Source: Macrothele yani (taxonomy: Eukaryota; Arthropoda; Arachnida; Araneae; Macrothelidae). Taken from it: a stretch of DNA of 64,000 nt. The notes under the pieces were generated by a model. It saw only the letters and a list, made by a program, of their open reading frames with translations, ran no database searches and had not been told where the DNA came from. A program made the position numbers and the translations under genes. Of this stretch, positions 56,534-64,000 are shown piece by piece (the stretch's first letter is position 1; each line of letters begins with the position of its first letter). The DNA lies in assembly GCA_039090855.1 (NCBI GenBank), contig CM076995.1:119982270-120046269 (forward strand), given 5' to 3'.

Positions 56534-57411
56534 GTAATTTAGAACACCAACACAATAACGACCGCTAAAATTTTGTTTTTGAGTTCCTAACTTTTTTGTG
56601 GTCCTTATTTCAAGATTTGGCATGGCCATCAAGATTACAAAAAACACAGGCATTTTTTCCGGAGGATTTTTAGCAAAATATGAACATATCAGCACTTCAA
56701 AATTTCCATTACGAGCGCTGGTACAGAGTAACATGCACTATGAGTTGTGAACATCTCATATCCATGAAGGGAATTTTCCAAAACAGTCAATGGGGGCATA
56801 GAAAACAATATGCTGATATGCCTAACCTCCATGATCAGGGCCGGTTCAACCATTAGGCGAACTAGGCAGCCGCCTAGGTAGGGCGCCAAAATTTGAGGAG
56901 CGCTAAGATTTAGAGTTGATAAAATAAAATAATTTAATATATGAAAAAAAAAGTAAAAAAAAAAAAAGACAATTTTGTTTTCTACTGTCCATTCGATATA
57001 ATTGCGAATTCTTACTTATTGAAAAACGAAGACCTGTTCTTATGGACTGGTTTATTCTGTTGTCCATTCTTCGATATAAGTTTTGAATTCTTATTCTTGA
57101 GAAACGGAGACTTGTTTTATAGAAGGCGTAAGTCAGCTTACGGTAACGCACCCCACCCCCCTCCCCATCCTTTACCACGCCACGAAAGCACGCATCTGTC
57201 GAAAAACTCCTATAAACCAAGCTCGTTTCCATGCAGCAGGGAAGTCACGAGACGCCTGGAGTGGCACAAGATTTTTTTCTTTTTTTCCTTTAAGAAAATG
57301 GATTCTGTATTATCCGGCTTTCAATGGAAATATCTAGACCGTACACTTCTTCTATCACAGATAGTAGCAATGCTCAACGTCTAAAGTTCTTTGGGAGCGG
57401 AGAAGGGGACA

Positions 57412-57615
57412 GGATTAACGACCACCGTGAACAATTCGAAGGCAATAATCAGTCGCCCTTTCCTAATTTAGGGCTAATTGTTCCAAGGAAAAAGGAGACC
57501 CAGTGCGGTAAGACAAAACACAACATACACCCCTCATCGGGATTTCAAACCGGCTCCATCTCGGACAAATCGTCAAAAGCCAGCACTTAAACCACTGCGT
57601 TACCGGAGCGGCTTG
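57412..57615 (-). mobile_element. SINE-1, diverged copy
   Basis: Recognisable by GATTAACGACCACCGTGAAC, CAGTCGCCC, CCTAATTTAGGG and a degraded GGGATTTCAAACCGG box B complement. More diverged than the other copies, so an older insertion. Confidence 0.75.
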
Positions 57616-58106
57616 CCTAAAGGTTAGTAATTGCCTCACTCACAAGGAAAGCCTTTCAACCGTCACTCTCCAAAATTGAAGAGACGTGGCCAGGAGATAG
57701 TACTAAGGGCAAAAACCAATGGGTGTATTTCCGTTTTGGCCCAAATGAACTGACAAAGGTGAACGAGTGGTCTGAAAATGGCCTTAGAGCACAAGTGGAA
57801 AAAATCATCTAACATGTGTTATGGTGCGTGATATTTAACCTCAAATATCAGCTATGTTCCCATGATTCAAAATAAGCTCATGTCATACAAAAAGCAACAA
57901 AAACCTTTATTACAGGTGTATATGAACATTCGTGGCATTGAACATATGACCGAAGCAAAGTAATTTGGAACAATGAGAACAACGCAAGATCCCAAAGTTA
58001 TCACAGTACTGAAAATTGTCATTGATATCCGAAAAACAAATACGGTGAACATTATCAAAAGAAGCGTCATCATTTTCACAGTAACCAATCTTTATCCACG
58101 GATATA

Positions 58107-58322
58107 TTTTTTTTTATTGGATTTTTAACGACCACCATGAGCAACTCAATGGGCTATAAGCAGTCGTCCGTCCCTAATTTAGGGTCACTGGTTCCAGGGA
58201 AGGGAGAGAGCCAGTGCCGTAAGACAAACACAACATCCATGCCTCACCGGGATTCGAACCCGGACCCCGTTCGGACGAATGATCAGAGGCCATCGCTTAG
58301 ACCACTGCGCCACCGGGGCTGC
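58107..58322 (-). mobile_element. SINE-1 copy
   Basis: Reverse copy flanked by CCACGGATATA at 58096-58106 and 58323-58333. Boxes A and B are intact. Confidence 0.92.
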
Positions 58323-58396
58323 CCACGGATATAACAACATGTTGTTTAATTTTTCTGGCTGCCATTGATTGTTCATTGATACGTTCAATGATTTTC

Positions 58397-58591
58397 TCTT
58401 TTTTTTTTTTTAACTCAATGGGCTATAAGCAGTCGCCCGTCCCTAATTTAGGGTCACTGGTTCCAGGGAACGGAGAGAGCCAGTGCCGTAAGACAAACAC
58501 AACATCCATGCCTCACCTGGATTCGAACCCGGGCCCCTTACGGACGAATGATCAGAGGCCATCGCTTAGACCACTGCGCTACCGGGGCGGC
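58397..58591 (-). mobile_element. SINE-1 copy, 3' shortened
   Basis: Flanked by AATGATTTTC (58387-58396 and 58592-58601). It lacks about 25 bp of the SINE 3' end (the GGTGGTCGTTAAACC part) yet has a T-run and a target duplication, so it was inserted already shortened. It interrupts the right foldback arm. Confidence 0.9.
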
Positions 58592-58697
58592 AATGATTTT
58601 CCCTACTTGTGCTCTAAGGATATTTTCAGACCACTCTTTCACCTTTTTCAGTTCATTTGGGCCGAAACGGAAGTACACTCATTGTTTTTTGCCATTA

Positions 58698-59536
58698 GTA
58701 TAAGGTGACCAGATATCGGAACACTGATTTGAGGACAAAAGGGCGTGGCGTCCCCAAATCGGTAGTTCATTTGGGGACACATACGTACTCAAAATAAATA
58801 TGGAAATCTTTTTGTCACAAAACTGCATTGCTTCAATAAGTGTGATATTACACATTAAAATCTGTGTCTTAAAAGGATATATCTTGTAGAATGTTGGTAA
58901 TTTGTATTGACAAAGTAGAATTATGATGGCGAGAACATATTAGCAAAGGGAAATGCTTTACCTTACTTACATGCGATGAATTAAAATTAGGCTGCACACC
59001 ATAGTAATTGCATAGCGAATTTTTCATTTTGCTAAAGTTTTTGGAGAAACTCAGAACAAGTACAGTCGAAATTTGACCGTGTCAGTGGTGCAGTATCTTA
59101 GTGCTGGTCATTGACGATGATTCGTACAAGTTGGCACAGGTTCGAGTCCCGAATGAGGCATGGGTGGTGTATTTGTCTTAGAGCACTTGCTCTCTCTCTT
59201 CCCTAGAACGAATGTCTCCAAACTGGACACAGGTGACTGCTTATAGTCCTTAGTAGCTTAGAGTTGCTCGTAATGGTCGTTAAACCCAGAAAGAAGGAAA
59301 AAAAGTCAAAATTTGTTTTCACAAGAAGCATGTTAGAAAATTAGCACAACGGAAATTACTTTTAAGAACATTTTTCAATGTAAATCTAAAGGGTTAATGA
59401 GGAAGTGTAAATTCGAGGACATTTGGGGACAAACATTAAAATTTGAGGATAATTTGCGTCCCAAAGGCTTCAGACGTTTTTCGGGACAGTAAGCTAAATT
59501 CGAGGACTGTCCTGAAGAATTGGGGACGTCTGGTCA
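58698..59536. mobile_element. Unclassified insert with GGTGACCAGA-type inverted ends
   Basis: The left end TAAGGTGACCAGATATCGGA and the right end TCTGGTCAGCTTACC are inverse copies. TTAGTA borders both sides, and the uninterrupted version TTAGTACTATCTC is seen in the opposite foldback arm at about 57706. It contains an old SINE-like copy at 59085-59290. Superfamily not assigned. Confidence 0.6.
59085..59290 (+). mobile_element. Old SINE-1-like copy
   Basis: CAGTGGTGCAGTATCTTAGT, GGTTCGAGTCCCG, GACTGCTTATAGTCC and ATGGTCGTTAAACCC follow the SINE-1 order with many substitutions. Confidence 0.65.
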
Positions 59537-60053
59537 GCTTACCTTAGTACTATCTCTTGGCCACGTTTTTTCAATTTTGGAGAGTGACAGTTGAAAGGCT
59601 TCACTTGTCAGACTATTTTCTAGTAATAACAGGGGCAACAGTAAGAGAGACTCTTCTACTACTGTATATTCATTCAGCTAGAATTCTTTTCTCTTTTCTT
59701 TTTCTTTTTTCCTTTCTCCATTGGGCAATGCAGGAGGAAAGAACCTTGTTGGGTTATATTTATTATCGATCGAATAAAAAAATTACCGGTAATATAGATT
59801 TAAAGACACTGTTTGGTAATTTTGCGAAAAATAAAGCACACAAAATGAAATTTTAATTTCCTTTCCATTGGACAAGTAAATAAATGAATGTAGTGTCAAT
59901 TAGTTTCTTTCTATTTAGTTTACATTGGATTTCTGCATCTTGAAATAATTATTGAATAAATGCAATATGTTTGGCCACACAAAGAATAAAAATTTTTTGG
60001 AGGCGCAAGGCTGATGGCCTGCCTAGGGTGCCAAACACCCTATCACCGGCCCT

Positions 60054-60280
60054 TTTTTTTTTTTTTTTTTTTGATTGGAGGTTTAACGACCACCGTGAGC
60101 AACTCAATGGGCTATAAGCAGTCGCCCGTCCCTAATTTAGGGTCACTGGTTCCAGGGAAGGGAGAGAGCCAGTGCCGTAAGACAAACACAACATCCATGC
60201 CTCACCGGGATTCGAACTCGGACCCCGTTCGGACGAAAGATCAGAAGCCATCGCTTAGACCACTGCGCCACCGGGGCGGC
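60054..60280 (-). mobile_element. SINE-1 copy at the hAT right end
   Basis: Reverse copy flanked by TCACCGGCCCT at 60043-60053 and 60281-60291, which is the hAT terminus itself. The insertion split the end of the hAT element and duplicated it. Confidence 0.93.
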
Positions 60281-60300
60281 TCACCGGCCCTGTCCATGAT

Positions 60301-60689
60301 CTTTTCGAACATGACATTGAGATGAAGATATAAATAATCATTCGTGCTCTGTCACAGAAAGTCTCTCTGAGCGTTTAACCTTGAGCGGAATTTTTCCAAG
60401 ACCTACCCCTAAAGATTCTTCCCATTGTTCCGTTCACTATCCTATACTCATTTGTTCTGCGCTGGTTTGTTTTACGTTCTGCATTTCTGTGAAGTGTTGT
60501 GTTGTCGGAATTCACATAGAGTTTACACTTTACTTGGTATTTATAACCTGTGGTTCTTGGGCATTTACTTAATTTTTACATTTTAAAAATTCTGTCAAAA
60601 GCCGGAAGTGCGATTTTTGAAGGATTCAAACGGGCGTAATTTAAAGTCTCGCCTTCCCAAATAAGAAAAGCTTGCTACGGTCCTGGGTC
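60301..60689. other. 5' flank spacer, unassigned
   Basis: No gene or repeat recognised between the hAT target duplication and the LINE-1 fragment. Confidence 0.5.
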
Positions 60690-60889
60690 TTTGATTCTAT
60701 GAAACCATCAGCAATTACAAAGGCTTTGAAATCCTGCGGCATTGAAGATGCTTACATTAGCATTATTAATAACATCTATGAAAATGCAAAAGTAAAGGTT
60801 TGGATATTTGAGGAAACAGCACCAATAAAAATTGGAAAAGGAGAGAGACAAGGGGACGCCATATCTTCCAAATTCTTCAGTGTTACATT

Positions 60890-61100
60890 TTTTTTAATTG
60901 GAGGTTTAACGACCACCATGAACAACTCAATGGGCTATAAGCAGTCGCCCGTCCCTAATTTAGGGTCACTGGTTCCAGGGAAGGGAGAGAGCCAGTGCCG
61001 TAAAACAAAAACAACATCCATGCCTCACCGGTCGAACCCGGACCCCTTTCGGAAGAATGATCAGAGGCCATCGCTTAGACCACTGCGCCACCGGGGCGGC
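60890..61100 (-). mobile_element. SINE-1 copy inside LINE-1 fragment
   Basis: Flanked by AGTGTTACATT (60879-60889) and AGCGTTACATT (61101-61111), one mismatch. It has lost a few bases in the box B region (GGTCGAACCCGG). Confidence 0.92.
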
Positions 61101-61138
61101 AGCGTTACATTGCAAAGTGCCTTTCAATAATTGAACTT

Positions 61139-61478
61139 TGTGACGTATATTCTAAATTAACTTTCCTTTTTTGTTTCTTTCCCTATGTAAATCTTGAGTT
61201 TATTCTCAGTTATACTTCACTCTTAACGTGATATCTTTTCTCTCAAACGAATACTGTTGGCAACATAATTGAGGTTGAAGGAACGTGACGTATGTCTGGT
61301 TTGATAAGAACGAGAGATATAAACTACGAGTAAACTGTTGCTTAAAAAAGCGTTGTGAAGGGAGTGTTGTGCAAAGAGCGTTGTGTTGGAGAGCGATTTA
61401 TTCTGGAGTGAGGGGACCCGGTTCGATGCCCGGTGCGGACAAAAATGCAAAAATGACGGAGAAATTTACTTCGTTATA
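61139..61478. mobile_element. Solo-LTR-like element, copy 1 (340 bp)
   Basis: It starts TGTGACGTATATTCTA and ends TTCGTTATA, flanked by ACTT (61135-61138 and 61479-61482) inside the LINE-1 fragment. The same start and end occur at 63252-63787 with a different 4-bp duplication. The orphan ends and 4-bp duplication suggest a solo LTR (Gypsy-like), although LTRs usually end in CA rather than TA. Confidence 0.62.
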
Positions 61479-61652
61479 ACTTGGAAAACAAGGGGATAAA
61501 GATAAATGGAGGTTATTTAACTCACTTTCGTTTTGCTGATGACTTAATCATTTTTGCTACTTTTCCTACAGAGCTCCAGAGTTTGACCCAGGAAATTGCT
61601 GACAAGGGTAAAGAACCGGGATTAAAAAGGAACTTTTAGAAGACAAAACTGA

Positions 61653-61970
61653 TGTACAAGAAAACAGTGGCGCCCATATGAGTACTTGGGGGGGGGCTAA
61701 GAAAAATCTTAACCTCCTTCAAGGCTGTCAAACATTTTACTGAATGTACAAGATACTGAAATACATCAAAAATGTCTAAAATACTATTCGTGCCATTCAA
61801 TCAAAACTATTCAAATGACTACCGTCTGTGCACGATTAAAATAAGAGTAAAAACTTATAAAACCTTTAATGGATATAGATAAAACCTCACATAAGACCTT
61901 TCGGATCGTAAAATACGATCCATCATCAGATGTTACAAGTGCTGGCAATACACAAAATACACTGCTGGCC
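61653..61970. other. 5' flank spacer, unassigned
   Basis: CAGTGGCGCCCATATGAGTA at 61666, followed by a G-run, resembles one end of a hAT-type element, but no opposite end was found. Confidence 0.45.
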
Positions 61971-61989
61971 ACCCAAAATGCAACACCAA

Positions 61990-63136
61990 GAAGGACACGA
62001 GATAGCAAAACCAGATTTATTGTACACATAACAACGGATACAAAGATGAAACGATTGAGCTTACAGGCCCGTGCGATTTGCGGAACACACAGACACCAAT
62101 AGTTCGTGGGGCCCCCATGGCTGCCAATAACGGCCACTACACGCCACGGCATCGAACGAAAGAGGCTTTGGATGTGGACTTGGGGTATGTCGGTCCAGGC
62201 TTCTTCCACACGTTGCCACAGTTCATCAGCCGTAGCCGCGGGTGGTGCTTGCCGGGCCACTCGGTTGCCGATCAGCGACCAGACGCGTTCGATTGGAGAC
62301 ATATCGGGAGAACAGGCTGGTCACGGAAGCAGTGACACCTGGTGGGCCGTGAAGAATTGTTGCACGATGCGTGCCACGCGCGGGCGCGCATTGTCCTGTT
62401 GAAACGTGGCCGCTGGCAAGTCCTGCAGGTAAGGGAGGACTACAGGCTCCAAAACGTCGGAGATGTAGCGATGGCTGTTGAGTGTACCGGCGATGAGTAC
62501 CAGAGGGGTGCGGATGTCATATCCAATTGCGCCCCAAACCATAACGCCAGGAGACGGACCGGTATGGCGATGCATAATGCAGGCGTCATACAGTCTCTCC
62601 CCGCGGTGCCGCCACACGTTGATCCGACCATCGTGGTGTTGCAAGCAGAAGCAGGATTCGTCGAAGATGACAATGTCGTGGAATTCCGTAGTCCAGGTGA
62701 GGCGTTCAACGGCCCACTGCCGCCGCACTCTCCAGTGGTGTAACTTCAATGGTAATCGGAGCAATGGGCGCCGTGCAACAAGTCCCCGCTCATGCAGACG
62801 ACGTCGAAAGATACGTGCTGACACAGGTTGTTGCGCAACACACCCTAATTCCTGCGCTAACGTTCGTGATGTGGCGGTACGAGCCGTCAATGCCCGCCTC
62901 ACAACATGCCGGTTCTCTCGTTCGGTGGTGTGCCGCGGCTCTGGCAATCGCTCGCGTCGGTCCGTCCGTTCCTCCTGCACCCACCGAATCCATACTCGCC
63001 TCACTGTGACTGGGTGTCGTCCTACACGGGCGCCGATGTCTCTGTACGATAAACCGCTGTCGCAATAAGCCACTATTCGTCCTCTGTCGAACTCCGAAAC
63101 GTGCTGGAATGACTGCCGTATTCTGCGACGAGGCAT
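61990..63136 (-). pseudogene. Tc1-like DD34E transposase with a single in-frame stop
   Basis: It starts MPRRRIRQSFQHVSEFDRGR at 63136, then the paired helix-turn-helix region (LSYRDIGARVGRHPVTVRRV), IVIFDESCF (first Asp), GVMVWGAI, and FQQDNARPRVARIV (second Asp). At 62323-62321 a TGA replaces the conserved Trp of the LPWPA motif; the same frame continues PACSPDMSPIERVWSLIGNR (Glu, 34 residues after the second Asp). No frameshift is seen. The frame then runs into the left TIR, so its real stop is unclear. One substitution separates it from a complete frame. Confidence 0.88.
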
Positions 63137-63251
63137 CCGGAAGCTTCCCACGCACAGGTCCGGCAGCACAATACACTTCCAATACTTACTCCCCACCTTC
63201 TGTGCACCCTTTTTATAGTGCTTCTCGGTGGCGTGTCGGGCGCACATGATT

Positions 63252-63787
63252 TGTAACGTATACTCTATATTCACTTTCCTTTTGATTTTACTATCTCTGG
63301 TTATTTTATTTTACTATGTAAATTATCTTCCTACTGAACGGAATATTATTTCACCCGCTGAATGAGATCTGGCAATGAGTGTAAGTCATGACGTGGTGGT
63401 AGCTCGTATATAGGCGCGTTCATCGAGAAGGGTGGTGTGCTGTTGCGTTGGAGTTGAGTGTGGTTGGTGTAGTTGGTGTGTTGCGTTGCAGTGTGTTGTT
63501 ATGTAGTAGTGATATATGAGTGCCTTAGTTGACCAGGAGTCATCATAATAAACAAGTTGTTCTGTAAGTTCAGTCTTTTTCAATTCTTAGTTTTGTCAGA
63601 CCTCTGTCTGGCTGTTAGGTTTATGACTTTGATTACTTAATATAAATAACCAGCGTTGAGACTTTGTTTAAGTTCATAATTAACGAGTAACAACACCCTT
63701 TTGGGAATTCATTATTTTGAAGCGTAGAGCATTATTCATTCATAATAATTAGCTTAGCAAAAAGATAAACAAAGCTAATTCATTATA
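63252..63787. mobile_element. Solo-LTR-like element, copy 2 (536 bp)
   Basis: It starts TGTAACGTATACTCTA and ends TTCATTATA, flanked by GATT (63248-63251 and 63788-63791) within the Tc1 element. It contains a TATA-like GTATATAGGCGCG at 63408 followed by AATAAA at 63549, the order expected of an LTR promoter and polyadenylation signal on the plus strand. Copy 1 at 61139 shares both ends. Confidence 0.65.
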
Positions 63788-64000
63788 GATTTGCATATGC
63801 CGTGCAATGCTAATCGTTTGCATGTCCTCTCGCGGGCGACGCATGCCGCGAATTTCAGGCCAATCGGATGCTTCCTTCTTGGTGTTGCATTTTGGGTGGC
63901 CAGCAGTGCATATATATACGCAACGGGAACAGTCCTCAACATAATTAGCGTGATCTCTGAGAGTAGTCAACATAATCCAAAATTTGATTGGATATTGTAG

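Larger units (their letters stand above)
57625..59640. repeat. Inverted-repeat (foldback) pair inside the hAT element
   Basis: 57625-57810 (GAAAGCCTTTCAACCGTCAC, GGCCAGGAGATAGTACTAAG, CGTTTTGGCCCAAATGAACT) is the inverse of 58600-58700 joined to 59537-59640. The right arm is broken by the insert at 58698-59536, and two SINEs lie in or near the loop. It may represent the core of a non-autonomous element. Confidence 0.7.
56836..60292. mobile_element. hAT-like transposon with CAGGGCCGG ends, carrying nested insertions
   Basis: The left end CAGGGCCGGTTCAACCATTA and the inverse of the right end (CAGGGCCGGTGAT) match, followed on both sides by CGCCTAGG-type subterminal sequence. A perfect 8-bp duplication TCCATGAT lies at 56828-56835 and 60293-60300. 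Ends of this type belong to a hAT family common in animals. Inside are four SINE-1 copies at 57412-57615, 58107-58322, 58397-58591 and 60054-60280, a foldback segment and another insert (58698-59536). No transposase is readable. Confidence 0.85.
60690..61652 (+). mobile_element. LINE-1 internal fragment with two insertions
   Basis: RT sequence reads DSMKPSAITKALKSCGIEDA and IKIGKGERQGDAIS to 60889, resumes at 61101-61138 after a SINE, and again from 61479 ([20 protein letters not shown]) to about 61652. It has stops and lacks both ends. It is noticeably more diverged from the 5642 copy than the 48040 copy is. Confidence 0.82.
61971..63911 (-). mobile_element. Third Tc1-like transposon with a solo-LTR-like insert
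   Basis: TIRs begin CACTGCTGGCCACCCAAAAT at both ends and run for about 35 bp. TA precedes the left end; the right side reads CA where TA is expected. Without the 536-bp insert (63252-63787) and its duplication the element is about 1.4 kb. It is unrelated at the nucleotide level to the Tc1 copies at 19832 and 24062. Confidence 0.88.

Noticed and set aside
53729..61130. Recurrent frames containing [19 protein letters not shown] as a conserved protein family
   Set aside because: They are translations of SINE-1 copies in a frame that happens to be open; copy boundaries follow the SINE, not a gene.
61386..61440. Possible tRNA gene around CCGGTTCGATGCCCGG
   Set aside because: Only a box B-like T-arm is visible; no acceptor stem pairing or anticodon arm can be drawn, and it lies inside the solo-LTR-like repeat.
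62078..63068. Plus-strand frames over the third Tc1 element
   Set aside because: They are antisense to a clearly motif-bearing transposase on the minus strand.

Overview
This is eukaryotic, metazoan DNA: AT-rich, spliced and dominated by transposable elements (TEs). The one conventional host gene I can support is RFC3, encoding the small clamp-loader subunit of replication factor C. It lies on the minus strand. Seven exons (54629-54543, 51040-50835, 32434-32337, 19705-19524, 15163-15027, 12093-11995, 9175-9106) all have GT/AG boundaries and join in frame to 293 codons. The protein then stops at an exon boundary, about 63 residues short of the usual animal length, so the last coding exon(s) must lie to the left of the window. 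The gene covers more than 45 kb for 879 coding bases; nearly everything else is intron or 5' flank filled with TEs.

The mix of TEs (RTE/BovB-like and a second non-LTR family, Copia, Penelope-like, Tc1, mariner, pogo-like, hAT, Merlin, tRNA-derived SINEs) suggests an invertebrate, most likely an arthropod and possibly a chelicerate. I cannot fix the species from sequence alone.

Layout. 1-9105, intron after exon 7: 5' part of a non-LTR element here called LINE-2 (minus), a decayed Copia element with an inserted LINE-2 tail, and a full-length 3.2-kb RTE-like element here called LINE-1 with an 11-bp target-site duplication (TSD). 9106-19705, exons 7 to 4: a TA-flanked DNA element, a head-to-head Penelope-like pair and a truncated LINE-2. 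19706-32336, intron 3: two close Tc1 copies, a pogo-like remnant, a mariner carrying both a hAT-type miniature element (MITE) and the second Tc1, a LINE-2 split by a mariner, and another mariner. 32337-50834, intron 2: long-inverted-repeat elements, a palindromic 257-bp tandem array, a second MITE copy, and a LINE-1 copy interrupted by a complete Merlin transposon with an uninterrupted transposase. 50835-54629, exons 2 and 1. 54630-64000, 5' flank: a SINE cluster, a 3.5-kb hAT element with perfect 8-bp TSD carrying nested insertions, LINE-1 remnants with a SINE and a solo-LTR-like insert, and a Tc1 element with a second solo-LTR-like insert.

The strongest observations are the complete RFC3 exon set, the intact Merlin with 86-bp terminal inverted repeats (TIRs) and 8-bp TSD nested in a LINE whose empty site is present in the same window, several insertions dated by nesting, a long-TIR element family with 4-bp TSD, and a pair of solo-LTR-like elements with 4-bp TSDs. 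I see no bacterial-type operon, CRISPR array or new gene system; the novelty lies in the mobile-element families.
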